A DNA stretch of 64,000 bases from Diadema setosum (lineage: Eukaryota; Echinodermata; Echinoidea; Diadematoida; Diadematidae). Below, in pieces: positions 35,331 to 48,500 of the stretch. The notes under the pieces were generated by a model that saw only the letters and a program-made list of their open reading frames with translations, ran no database searches and was not told where the DNA came from. Position 1 is the first letter of the stretch; every line of letters begins with the position of its first letter. Position numbers and translations under genes: made by a program. The stretch spans positions 33,511,497 to 33,575,496 of the forward strand of contig CM067064.1 in NCBI GenBank assembly GCA_033980235.1. Direction: 5' to 3'.

Positions 35331-35387
35331 CCTAACGCAAACCCTAACCCTAACCAGTGTCCCTAACCCTAACCCTAACCCTAAACC
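35331..35387 (-). repeat. Interstitial telomere-like repeats
   Basis: About eight CCCTAA units, some degenerate, on the plus strand (TTAGGG on the minus strand). Confidence 0.85.
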
Positions 35388-36959
35388 ATAACCATAATCC
35401 TGAATCCACCTAAATCTAATCATGTTATTACTTATGTTATCTATAACAAGTACCTTGCTGGAGTTACTGGAGACTATCAACGATCTGTATGGTTGGTATA
35501 ATATTCCCTTCGTGTCAATTGCCTACTCGTCACCAGTCACTGCATGTAAAGCTTGGGAGAAGGTATACCATAACCGTTTGCCAGTCTTGCCGTTCCGTGT
35601 CAAAGATGTTGAGACGAGAGTGGTATGGCCCTATCTATTGGGGACGTCCGAAACGAAATTATATAATATTTGAAAAGCCATCAATTTTCTCATTTTACGC
35701 GCAGTAAGCAGCTAAAAAAAAAAAAGCCATGTGAAAGTGTCCGAAATGCAAGAATTGTGTGACTAATGGTGGACTGAAGCATGGATTCTCTCATAACGAA
35801 TGATTGTTGCCAAAGCTAGGAAATGTTAAACTTATATTTAGTTCACATGTTCAACTTTTGTTTTTGTTACTAATGAATGGTTCCCGTCTATAATGACAGT
35901 ATAGGCCTACTGATGATAACACAGCAATGATCATGATGACGATGTTAATGATATCGATGATAATTAGGCCAGTGAAAACAGTAATCATTTGTAATATCTA
36001 CTCAGTATATCATCATCATTGTCACCATATTAGAATCGCCGTCATCACTATCAACATTGTCATCATAATATTATTGTACATTGTAATGACCAAAAACACG
36101 TAGACCGTTGTAGGAATGGCCGGTGGAACGTTTAGGGCCCATATTTTTTGGTGCCACTTCAGGGTTCCATCAGCTAGCAAGAAAAAAACAAAAACAAAAC
36201 AAAACAGGTCGTCAGCGAAACTTCTGGTGCACTTTCAGGTTGATCAAGTAACAAGCAAAAAGAAAAAAGAACTGACATACCGTACTCCAGCAATGTCTTG
36301 TGCAAAAACAAGTGCCCCCCCCCCCCCTCCCCCCCCCCCCCCCCCCCCCCCCAAATCCGCTGGATCGCGGAGAGTGCATAACAACGTCGTGCGCTTAATT
36401 TTCTCCACTGGCCATCACGATCATGGTATTCTTTGCTTGAAAGATGAACTGACCGCTTGTATTCAATTCGCGAATTGAGAATGCACTGTGAATATGTGCA
36501 CGTCTTTTGCAACGGCGACCCTCTCTGGCACCTGCAAGTGTAAACTCACAATCAATGTGAGACCCGTTATCACGCGGGGTTGTAGGAGTTACGTAAGATC
36601 TGTGCCAATATTCTAGCTCTAATTACTCTCATTTTTGACTTTCTGTTTGGGAGCTGAAAGAGTTCAGGTAATTTGACGGAGAATTCTACCGACCAACATT
36701 ACTAACAAATTAGCGCTTAGTCCCTTGTATATATCCTCGCGTATGCATGCAGCGTTTCCGGCGTACTAACGTCACTCGCACTCTTTCCGGCCCTAGGAGT
36801 GGTCTAAATGCCTAGTCTAGCTCTTGATGTCACTAGTTATAGTGTGTCTTTCTATTAAAAGTGTGCATTGATTCTGTACCAATTCACATAGCAAATGATT
36901 CCTGACCTCAAATACTATTTATAGTATTGAATACAGACTGACTGTGTCAGAGTTTATGC

Positions 36960-37035
36960 ATAGCCATAGTGTCTTAGTGATAAATTCACAAGTGCCTCAT
37001 CTCGGCATAAGTTCGAATCCTGCTGTATAATTTAT
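36960..37035 (+). repeat. Possible tRNA-derived SINE head
   Basis: GTGTCTTAGTGATAA resembles a pol III A box, and AGTTCGAATCCTG further downstream resembles a B box. No cloverleaf could be completed, so a functional tRNA is unlikely. Confidence 0.28.
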
Positions 37036-37589
37036 CTGTATTCGGCATACTCATTAATGACATTATTGACATTAATATACTAGTCACTAGGGCTAGGCTA
37101 GTGCAGACAGAGACGAGGTGCATGAACGTGCATGAGGGCTTGAATTTTTTACTTTTACATGTATGTTGGTTGGATCTTTAGTTTAACATGTACAACCTAG
37201 GCTCGCTAGGCCTAGGGTTTATAGGTAGAAAACTTCCATTTACTGTGTTACGAATGATGATTCATGAATTTGAGCGTGTGTCCTAAGCATCATTATGCAG
37301 TCCTCTGTAGCTGATATGATGGGATACCACCGGTAGGCCTACTAAAGAAATTATACCTTCATTTGACCTGTTCAAATATCGCCACCATCGGTCTGAGTTC
37401 ACATTTTTTTGTGAATGTCTTACTTTAGTGGAAGACAACACTGTTGTGTATACAGTATGTTGATTCTAACCTAACAATTAAGTACTGTATCATGGTATGA
37501 ATAGATGATGCAAACCAATAGTATTGATTGATCAAAAATATTCACTTGCATTTCACTTGCACAAGAGGTCTCAATGTTTGAACTTAATT

Positions 37590-37720
37590 ATTACCTCACA
37601 TTGGTTTGTTTGTTATTTCTGTGTGCAAATAACTCAAAAAGATGTAAACAGACTTGGAGAAAACTTGTATTGCAGGAAGTTAATAATGACACATGGAACA
37701 GATGAAGAAATTGTAGTAGT
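37590..37720. repeat. Fragment of the GGAGGTTATG-type repeat
   Basis: TGGTTTGTTTGTTATTTCTG, AAATAACTCAAAAAG and GCAGGAAGTTAATAATGACA resemble the better-preserved copies at 54640-54800 (same orientation) and 50200-50385 (reverse). Confidence 0.55.
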
Positions 37721-38475
37721 CATCCAGGAATTATGAATTTTTGAAGGATTTTTTTTTTTTTTATCTTTTGGCAAATATGGTCAGTGAACTTAATGGAGTT
37801 CAAGGTGTGCGTATTTCAGATTTGCATATGTGCAATAAGCTCATGGCTGCGCTCTGATTGAGGTGCCTCGCAGCACGACATGCAGGAAGCTGATGATAGT
37901 GGGATTCACATCCATGTATTTAAATTATCTTAAGAATTGGATTGTGATCATTATCTCTCTTAGTTTATTTTGCATCGTATATGATGTGAATGCCGCTGTA
38001 TGGAAATTAGATTGGGCTATTTCTAGCATGCATGTATGACACAAGTGGAAACGAGCTGCTTGGCAGAGGTCTGCACTTTCCCAGTGCTTTTCTAATGGTT
38101 TGCTGTTTTCAGCAAACTGTATGACACTGTCTTTGTCTTCATTCATCTCCATACGCTGTGTTTATACAAGAAACTTTGTCTTACAGTGTAGAGAGTCAGT
38201 GTTGTGTTTGAGATATGTGTATGACCACATAATTGTAGTTTGCATACTGCATTCCTTGTCTGTTGTGTGTTTGATGCATTGTGCTGAATATTTATCCCTT
38301 TTATGTAGTGGAGGCTACACATTGATTGGTACAAATAAAATCGACTCGGCCAATTACAAAATACCCGATGCATTGATGCTTGACCATTTTTGGATAGATG
38401 ATTTTTTTTTTTCCACTCTGTGTTTATACTGGAATCATAACCCTGAAAATGTCAATTTTGATACCTGTAGGTACT

Positions 38476-39518
38476 ATGCCTGGACCTGAAGAAATGCAGT
38501 ACCGGTACAGGACTTTTTCCTCTGATCATATGATAAGTGACTCACATGAGACAGAAACTTTGGACTTGGAATCACAAGGTCTATTAACTTTTGACATCAG
38601 TGCGCTCAGACTTAATGGTACTTTGAGCAATGTGACCAAACTGAATCTTGACTACAACAGCCTCTCGAGCCTTCCGACTGAACTAGCTGATACCCTGCCT
38701 TTCCTCCAAGTTCTTAGTGTGTCTGGGAACAACCTCAAGCAGTTACCCTCCTGCCTCGGTGACCTCAAGGAGCTCAGGACCTTGTCTGTGAATGAGAATG
38801 AGATTTCTGTGTTGCCCGCCTCTCTCTACCAGCTTCCCAAGCTTCTAGAGCTTCATCTCCTTGGTAATCAATTCAAACACCTGCATCAGGATCTCGGCCA
38901 GCTGAAGACCCTTAGTCATCTGACACTGGAGGACAATCAGCTTGTTGACCTCCCAAGCACATTCGGTGAACTGAAAAATCTGTGCGTACTGGAGGCGGGA
39001 GAGAACAATCTGGAGCATCTGCCAGAAAACTTTGGTGGTCTCACAAACTTGCATGTGCTGAACCTCAGCAGGAACAAGCTCCTCGACTTGCCGGACAGCT
39101 TTGGGGACCTGCCTTCCTTGTGCTACGTGGACGTGTCCAACAACTTCCTCTCCGAGCTCTCCCCGCGATTGGCCAGCGCCTCCACCTCCCTGCGGAAGTT
39201 CTCTGCCTTGGACAATCTCCTCAAGAAGTTCCCGCCATGGATGGCAGAGCTGGGCGTCATCCAGGAAATCCACCTCGGCAACAACTACATTGATGATGAG
39301 CTTCCAGAGGACTTTGGCGCAGTGAGTGGTGCTTCCCTGAGAAATATGGACCTTGGTGCGAATTACGTGGAACACTTGCCATCCAGCATGGGACTCCTGA
39401 GACAGGTGCAGACCCTTCATTTTGGCAGCCACCAGATGGAGATTGAGCGACAAGCCTTCCAGAATGGCAACCGCATCTCCCGCCTGCCAAATTCGTTTGG
39501 GGACATGTGCAATCTAAG
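38476..39518 (+). CDS. LRR gene, coding exon 1
   Basis: Residues 1-347 and two bases of codon 348. It holds a short N-terminal segment and LRRs 1 to 12. The donor is AATCTAAG|GTATTTG. GC content and codon use are clearly higher than in the flanking introns. Confidence 0.9.
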
Positions 39519-42500
39519 GTATTTGTGTTACAGAGAGTGAAGTTTGAGGAATACCAGCATAGTTCATGGATAGATAAAGGAGGGAGTAATCATATCTACA
39601 CCTCTGTTTCTCAGCACTGACTGTTCCAGTGTTGTTGTTGTTTATTCGTAATTTATGCAGGTTTTACTAAAATGATTAAGACGGAAGTCAGAAAGGGACA
39701 TTCTTCAAAACTTCAATGCGGAAGTGTCTTATTATCAGAGGACAGAACTTAAATATTAACTTGAGAAATATGTTTCTCATTTTTTTTTTCAGTGATCTTT
39801 TTATTAATTCCATTTCCTTTGAAAATATAACAATTCAAAAAAAACACACCATACATTCTACATAACATCTGTCATAAATGTTCGTACATGTATGAGACTT
39901 AATCCATAAGACAAGAATAATCATTCAATTCATTTTAAGGCAGAAATCAAACAAAAGAAAGAAAATAGAATGAATTATCTGATCATTCCTTTGTAACTAC
40001 AAAAAAAAAAAATTCATATGCAATTGTAGGTAATTTAGCCAAACACTACAAAAAACAGAAAATGAAATTTCTTATTATATTAAAAGAACAATAACAAACA
40101 ACAACAAAAACCACCCTCATTCCCACCTTTCCACGGTACCAACCCTCGACCACTCATAACTTTACCCCCCCCCCCCAAAAAAGAAACCGTCCCTCTCATC
40201 TCCAAACCACCTCCCCGCCCTCTACACCACATCCACCTCCTTACCTGAGATAGACACACTCCCTCTCATCCACCCACCCATTCACACACCCACCCTGCAC
40301 ACACATCCACTTAAACACACATCCACACCCCCTCCCCCTGCACACACATTCACTTAACACACAATTATTTCTGCTCGCATTCAGAACATAAAAAATTATA
40401 CTAATTATGCTTATGATTATGCTACATACACGCAATACATACCAGCAACCAGTTCATATACGCAATACTTATCTCTGAACTCAAAAAGTTTTAGAGAGAA
40501 AAAAAAAGTCGGCGATCAAACACACACAAAAGGGGAGAAGTATGAGTGCATGAATAAACTTGTCCTTTACAAGTTATTTAAGCATTCCCATTTCAGCAAA
40601 TGCAAACCCGATTTATGGCAATATCTAATGGCAATATCATTCTCTTCCTTTCGACATATCATTAATGTCTTTTTTAATTCTGCCAATGTCGGTGTTATTA
40701 ACTGTGACCTCGCTTTATATAACATACATTTAACTATAAGAATAAGAGTGTTGTACAATTTGATTCTGTGAGAAATTCCTTCTAAACCAATATGTATATC
40801 CCGCCAAACTAAATTACAGAACTCTTCTAACTTAAAAAGTACTCAATGAAATCATGCCATAAAGATTTAACTTTTTCACAGTTCCAAAATAAATGCGAGT
40901 AAGTTTCAGAGCTTTTTCCACAAAAGGAACATAAATCCTCAGCCACAAAACCAAATTTTAGAAGCTGTTCCTTGGTATTGATTGCCCCGTGTAATTTATA
41001 TTGAAATTCTCTTAGATCTCCAATTAAAGTTGAAATTCTGGGCCTTATAAAAATATCTCTCATACTTTTATCAGCGAAAACAAATTTTTGGTGTCCATCT
41101 CTGATTTCTAAACAGTAAGACTGCTTTAAAAGAGACACGAAATGTGAATAAATCTTCCTGGATTGTATCTTTTTTTAAATCTGTAATTTGTCCAAAAAAC
41201 TTTAAAGGTATATTAAAATCATTCACATCTACTTCATACAGTTGCATAAAATTCCATCATATTTTCCACTTTTCAAAATGGACTCACAAAGACTCCATAT
41301 ATAAGCAATATTTTCACTTTGTAAACCTAAACTTTGAAAATCACTAATTGGTCTTATGAATTGTTTATCAAATAATTGTTCTAAATGATAAACATTCCAC
41401 ACATATAAATCTGCAAACGTCATTTCTCCTCTCAATAGAAAATCTTTATTATTAAATATAATTGGATTAATTTTCCCTTCTTCAAAACTTCTGCAGTTAT
41501 ATAGATCTTTCCAGGCAGCTAACATTTCTAAATAAAACGATGGTGCTTTAAGTGAAAGTTTTTTTTTTTTTTTTTTTAAAACTTTGATACCGGACACCTC
41601 CACTCACAGTCAATATGGGGCTTGTTTTTAGCCAAACAAACTGCCGATTTAATAAACGCTTCTGAATGCGAGCAGAAACAACCACAAGAACACCCATACA
41701 ACGTATCAGACATTGAAACACACCAAGGCTCTTAACCCTAACTAGGCCGGGGGGGGGCCTCCGAGGCCCCCCCCTCGACGTTACGCGCAATGTATCGCAA
41801 TCGCAAAAAGCTATCACCGCGACGTTTCATGACTTTTTTCTTTCGAGTCTTGCGCATCTTTTGACACCAAATTTGCGACGCCCGGGCGCGCGGTTCAGAA
41901 GTTACGCATAAATATGTACATGCATGTCAGACCAAAAATTGCTCAAAAACGTGAATTCGTGTACAATTTCAATGCAAACTGTGCTTGCAGGCAAATTTCA
42001 TTAAAGCATAATTATTTTGGTGTTTTATTGATTAAAATCAATGAATAACATATTTTCTTGTTTGGAGCGATGTCGCGAACAAATTTCATCGAAAAAACAA
42101 TGAAAAACATAAAGTCGAAAAACAAAGAAATACATAAGAAATTCAAAAAAACAATAAAATACTTAAGAATTTTTTCTGATATCACAATTTTTTTTCATTG
42201 CATTTGCTAAGGACACTAAAAAGAATATTTACACAAAAAATGTGCCTGTTTTGAGCTTTATTTTGTGATTTATACCAAATAGTCTGATTTCATGCATCAT
42301 TATGCATAAATTAGCATAATCTAGCATAAATGATAATTTTTTGAAAAATTAACTTCATGGTATTTTAGATTACATCATAGGCAATGTGTGTGCCAATTTT
42401 CGTCGCGATCGCGCGGTCGACGGCCGAGATCTGGAGGGGGGGCCTGGGAGGCCCCCCCCCGGCTCTATCAACTACCTAAATAGCCCGGCCTAGTTAGGGT

Positions 42501-45500
42501 TAACCTTACAATCCCTGACATATACACTAACATACCCCCATCCCTCCCTCCTATTACAGCTTAATTTATCCCAATCTCTAATTCGGTGACAGAAGCCTAA
42601 TACCCATGTACAACATGTACCTACCCAGTACACAACTTCAAACACTACAGAAATAAACCTCCAAACCAAGACAACTAACCAACTTTCCATAACGTAAGGA
42701 GATGATTGAAAGCGGCCCTCCACCATGCATATCCGTACAGAAAATGAGTTTCTGCAGAGTCTGTATACTTTACCCCCACATAACTTAACAAAAATTTGCC
42801 TGCGTGACATGCATGAACTGATTTGACCCGGGTGGATGATGATGACTTCCTATATTAACTACCGACAGATTATTCAAATCATGCATGATGGATGTGAAAC
42901 CTGCCGAACCGAGAATCCGTACCGGGTTCATTTTGGGTGTGGTGCAACACACTACCAAAACCCAGATCAATGGGCAACAAACATTGTGTGAATTTAGTGT
43001 CACACTTAAAGGGACTGTACAGTACTGGTTGAGGTGGGGATTCATGTTTTGAACATTCCTGAGTGAGATAATGAAAAGCCTCTAATGAAATATGAAAGAG
43101 CATGTAATTTTAAGAAGGATTCAACGTTTATTTGATGAAAATTGGTTTTCAAATGGCTGAGATATCAAAAAAAGTGCTAATAATAAAAAGCTACATGCCA
43201 CAACTTTATTAGGATCTCTTTGTTTCACCTTGTTTTTGGATATCTCAGCCATTTCAAAACCGATTTTCATCGAATAAACTTTTGATACCCCTTAGAACTG
43301 CATGCTCTTTGACACTCATAGAGTGGTTTCTGAATACCCGCTGCACAGCAGAAAAGAAAAGGAAAAAAAAACCAAAACAGAACAGGCTAGGCCCTTTTCA
43401 GCAACAAAGGGCATTAGAAACCCACAAATTGAGACGGAACTCTCAACCACATTTGGCTGAACTTGGAGATCCACTGGAAATTTACTGAAAAAAAAAAGAC
43501 TATGCATACTGAATATATTTCCAAACAACTTCACCTACCAACTGAATTTTAATTTGCCTGCATAGCAAAGCATGGACAAGTCTGAGCAGACTGCAATTAT
43601 GGTAATGCATGAATGACTGCCCACATTTTTGGCGCTCCAACCTGGCTTGGTAATCATATAACATGTGAGGAGCTACTTCACACTAGCTGTATGTTCTGGG
43701 GATAATGCAGAAAACTATTAAGGCTATAAAACCCCTTTAAACATAAATGGGCATACATTTCACAAACTGCTACAAGCAACAACAACATTCACAAAGCTCA
43801 GAAGTTTGCATATAATTTGCATAAAGGGGGCCTTAAAAATTCCACAAATTTGAGACGGAACTCTCATCCACAATTAGGTAGCCTTAGAGAACCATTTGAA
43901 TTTGACTTTAAAAAAAAGGGGGCATGACTATGCACACAAAATAACCAACTTCCACCCCACAAACTTGATTATAATTTGCATGCATAGCAAACCATGGGCA
44001 TATTTGAGCACATATTGCAATGTGGTAATGAATGAATAACTGCCAAACTCTTGACTCCAAAATCTGGTTTGTGAACATAACATGTGAGGAGCTACTTCAC
44101 ACCCGCTGTATGTTTGGGGAGTAAAGCAGCAAAGTTGTAAAGTTTATAAAAACCCCTTCAAACGTCAATGAACATATAATCTCACAGCTTCTACAAATCA
44201 CATTCACAAAGCTCAGTAATTTTTGCCCATAACTTACAAAAGATGTACTATGCACATTAATTCCAGGAATGAAAACGAAATTGTCAGGGCATAAGGTGAG
44301 ACACGGTCCGTGCATGATTCAGGTAAAGTAACTTATGCACCACAATAAATAAGTTTACTCTTTAGAATCATCCCAATCACATACCAAGATGTGGCAGATA
44401 AATCTCTCATATACGTACACCCTATGCTATATTCGAAACATTTCCTAATTATATAAATCCTAGCTTGATTTTCACGTCAGAGGTGAAGAACAAAATAGAA
44501 TATATTTCAAAGCAATGGTGTTCCTATATGGCCATTTTTTCTCTTTTTTTGTCTGCTTATCAGATGCTCATGATGTAAAAGAGGAGTAGTCAGATTTTGA
44601 AGACAGCTTTTACGTCTGCCGAAAGAAAGAAAAAAAAAAAGAACAGGCATAACAGACCATTCTATTGATTACTCGTACCTTCAATAGTGTCTTGTTGTCT
44701 GCATCGTCTGCACCTCTTATTCATCAAAATGTGATATTACCACCAAAAAAACCCAAACCTTTAACCTTGAAATTTGTCACGTGTCATTCTGCACAGTATC
44801 TCATGATTATACCAGGACTATAACATTTTATAATTTTGTCAAAAGAAAACATGAATACACCTCAGAATCAATGACCGTGCACCAAAAAGGGACATGACCC
44901 AACCTTGTCTCTTGATAGTTCTAGCCTTGAGATGAAAAAGGAAATATCGTGCATATTATTCTGACAATAATGTTTACAGAATATAATATGAAAACCTTTT
45001 TTCTCTCTCTCTCTCTCTAGATACCGAGGTCTCTCTTGATACCAAGGTCTCTCTTATGGAGACAAGTTCCAAACATCTTCTTTAATGACATAGATAAAGT
45101 TAGCTATTTTCTTCAGCTTGGAAAACATCTCTTCTTCAGACTTTGAAATACCACAAAACTTGCACAAAACAAGAAGTGGCATGCTATATACCATCTATAT
45201 TAACGACAGCCTTTAAATTACGGCTGCAAAGAAAACTAAAACAAATTTGGTGCAGTTGAGTTACATACTCTGGGGAATTTTTTTCCGTCCAGTCATTTCA
45301 GCCTTATGAAATAACACAAAACTTGCACAGAACAAGAAGTGGCATATTATATTTCCTCCATGTTGAAGACGGCCTTTAATTATATTATATACGGCTGGAA
45401 AAAAAAAAGAAAAAAAAGGTTAGGCCATGTTTGTGAGATTCCAACTGAGCAGACTTAACGGATACATTCTTGATCAAGAATTTTCTATCCTTTTCGCAAA

Positions 45501-48500
45501 ACATTCGGTGCTACTCTTTGTAAATAAGATATCTCCCTTTTTTTTTTTGTATTATACACCTTTACAATTTTCGTATCAATAACCATATATTTCTCATATT
45601 TAGTGACTCAAAGTATTAACAATTCTCCTTTTATCTTGATGACGATATATATATATATTTTTTTTAATGTCCAAATTCAAATCAATCTGACACTTAAAAC
45701 GCTTCTCTGGAGTAAAGACTTTAAATTTCTTTTTCCAAATCATTCAGAGTAATATAAAGGAATTGTTTATACTTGCGGATTCCTCTGAGGTTATTCCTCA
45801 ACCAAGCTCCAACCAGTTGTGCCCTTTTCCTTGCTTTGAAGAATCAAATTGACTCCTTGCAGCTTGATTCTTGTCGAAACACCCTTTTCCTTTCGGAGTT
45901 TGTATGCTGCTTTCGCTAGAATCCCCCAGCGAATCTTGAGTGCAGGCGGTAGATCCGTTCTCACAGTGATACGAGATGGGGGTGGCGCTCGCTGGTCCGG
46001 CGTCGCTCTTTGGGGCTGACGCTGCTGCTGCTCGAAAGCCGAGAGCACGTCATCCTGGTCTGTCATGGAGAGAAACTTGACGATGATCGGTGAGGGGCGT
46101 GGCGGGCATTGCGGCTCCTCGGCTATTCCAGAGCCCCTGCGAGCTGGTAGCCTGTGCGCATTCGCGAACTTGATATTCTTGGCTCTGCTGTCATCCATCC
46201 CAAGCTTGTCAAAGACATTTTGGAGCGTCTCAAGAATGTTTTCATTTTTCTGCTCTTGGACCCCATAGAAGAGAAGATTCATCTTTCTATTATAAATCTC
46301 CATAAGCGTCATTTTCTCCTCTAGTTTTTTGATTTCATTCTCCAGAGCACTGCGCACGATTGGTATCTCCTTCTCCACATCCGAAATTTTAGCATCGTTG
46401 AACTCGAGGGACTTATCGAGTTCAGTGAACCGCTTGTTTATGTCACTGATCTGTTCGTTCAACTTGTCAATTTTCGTGTCTATTTGATGGTTCAGGTTGT
46501 CTATTTTTGAGCTAATGGTGGCTGAGAGATTAGCAATGTCCCTTTTATGCTCTGCATTGCTAGGGCCCTGACCATGCGGTGAGGAAGCCCTGTCCCCCGG
46601 ACCCGCGCCGCCTGGCGTGTGCTGCTTTGATGATGTAGCCCGAGTGTAGGGGCGTGGCTGAGACATTCTAGCAAGTTCCTTGCTTATACGGTATCGAACG
46701 CGTGCAGTGGTGGAGAGCCGCTTGAAAACACGTCCTTCCATTATGTAGCCAGTCATGGTGATTTTTTTTTTTTTGGGGGGGGTGGGTGGGCATTTTCTTT
46801 ATTTGTTTTGGTAATGATAGAAATGGACACCTTTTGACCACCGTCTGCCATCATCTGGTACAATCTTTCCCCCACCCCTGCTTTCTTAGACACCTCCGTC
46901 TGGACGAAAACCTCTTGCACGGCTTGCCCGACAGCTTTGGGGACCTGCAGAGCCTGGAGTACCTCGACCTCGGCCAGAACTACATCCGAGAGCTACCCGC
47001 GTCATTTGTGCGACTGTCCGCCCTCAAGACCTGCCTGCTGTCCAAGAACCACCTCGAGCGTCTGCCGGAGGACTTTGGCCGACTGAGGTCCCTAGAGAGG
47101 TTACGGCTGAACACCAACCAGGTTTGGCTGACTCTTTATGCTGTCAGTGGAGACTGGTTAACTAGTGATAGACAGGGAGATTTTTTGCTGCAGATTTTAT
47201 CACCTTTCATCTTTAAATTGGCAACACTGGATTTCACTGCACATGTGATTGATGAAAGATAGTTCTGTCTACTTTTAAATTTAATAAAAGAATACCAGCT
47301 TTTGATATTAATATCAACTTTGATCTTTTGAAATGTGTTGCAAATTCCATGATCAGTCATGAATTTAGGAGTTTAGAGGCGATGCAGCTATCGACGACAG
47401 CCTACATAAAATATATTGAAATGTCACTTAATCCTGTCATGACTGGTACTTTGATACAGTTGTAGTACCATAAACATCTTTTTACTTAAACTTGTTGCAA
47501 GTAGTTGCAAAGTTTAACAAATGAATAAATGAAAAGAATGAATCCTCCCTGCCTGATCAAAGGAACCCTTCTTTCTTGGCATTTCTTTCATGCTGTATAT
47601 TGTAATGTAACGGGTGGTGTTACATTTGGAATGTTATTATGAAGCAGAAATGAAGGAGCTCAGGTACAGTTTTGGTACATTTCATCGATGCAAAGTGTGT
47701 ATTCACAATCGTTCAGAAATATCATGATGAAGTTCAATGACAAGTTAAATGACGAGTATGTACATCAGAGTAAAATATGGAAGTATCAAGATGCAGGAGA
47801 GAGAGCAATATCAAGTAGAGGTTGACTCTGTGATGTCAAAATCATGATCTCCTTTGGGGCCTTGGAAAGAACACCAAACTTGGAAATGTTCAATGGGTGA
47901 TGGGTGAGAATTTTGGTAAGACAACCAATCAAAAAGGGATAACTAAAAAGAGTGGCCAAAGGGGTTGTCCTAAGGGGTGATGTTTGACCAATTAAAAGAG
48001 GGGGATTCTTTTGTGGAGGAGGAAGTATTATAAGATAAGGGGCAGACTGACAAGTGGTTCACAAGTTGGTGGTTCACAAGGTGTGTGTATATAATCTTTG
48101 GGTAATTAAACCAGGGACAAAGAAGGGTTGTTACAAGGGTGATTGAATGACTCCTTGATGTAAACATCAAACAAGGGTAATTAACGACAGGAAATTAATA
48201 GTAAATAATCTTGGTGTTATATTCTGAGGTGAGTTTACAAAAACAAGGGAATTTAAGTTGAGTTGTTAATGAACAGGAAGTTATCCCCAAAATATCCTAA
48301 ATATACATTACAATATGTCTCATCTCTCTCAGTATTCATCCTGTCATATTTCATTCTTTTGTTTATAGTGTGTTATGATATGTCCATAAATTACAATGTA
48401 CTCTGATGGTGCAAATTTTCTTACCTGCTTGAATTTACCAATAGGATGAGAAAGTTTATGTTGGTTGATTAGCATTTGCGCGCCTGTAAAATGGCTGCAA

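Larger units (their letters stand above)
35388..38475. other. Upstream region of the LRR gene; no gene recognised
   Basis: A C run of 38 bp with one interruption lies at 36315-36352. A short ORF (35422-35673, plus strand) encodes an unidentified 83-residue peptide. I could not place a first non-coding exon or a promoter. A candidate 3' splice site (TGATACCTGTAG) ends at 38470, just before the start codon, so an upstream non-coding exon is plausible. Confidence 0.4.

Noticed and set aside
36116..36512. Overlapping frames with poly-proline or poly-glycine on both strands
   Set aside because: Both are products of the C run at 36315-36352.
36960..37035. Functional tRNA gene
   Set aside because: Only A-box-like and B-box-like words are present; acceptor and anticodon stems cannot be formed.
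38845..39453. 202-codon minus-strand open frame
   Set aside because: It is antisense to LRR coding exon 1 and arises from the codon pattern of the repeats.
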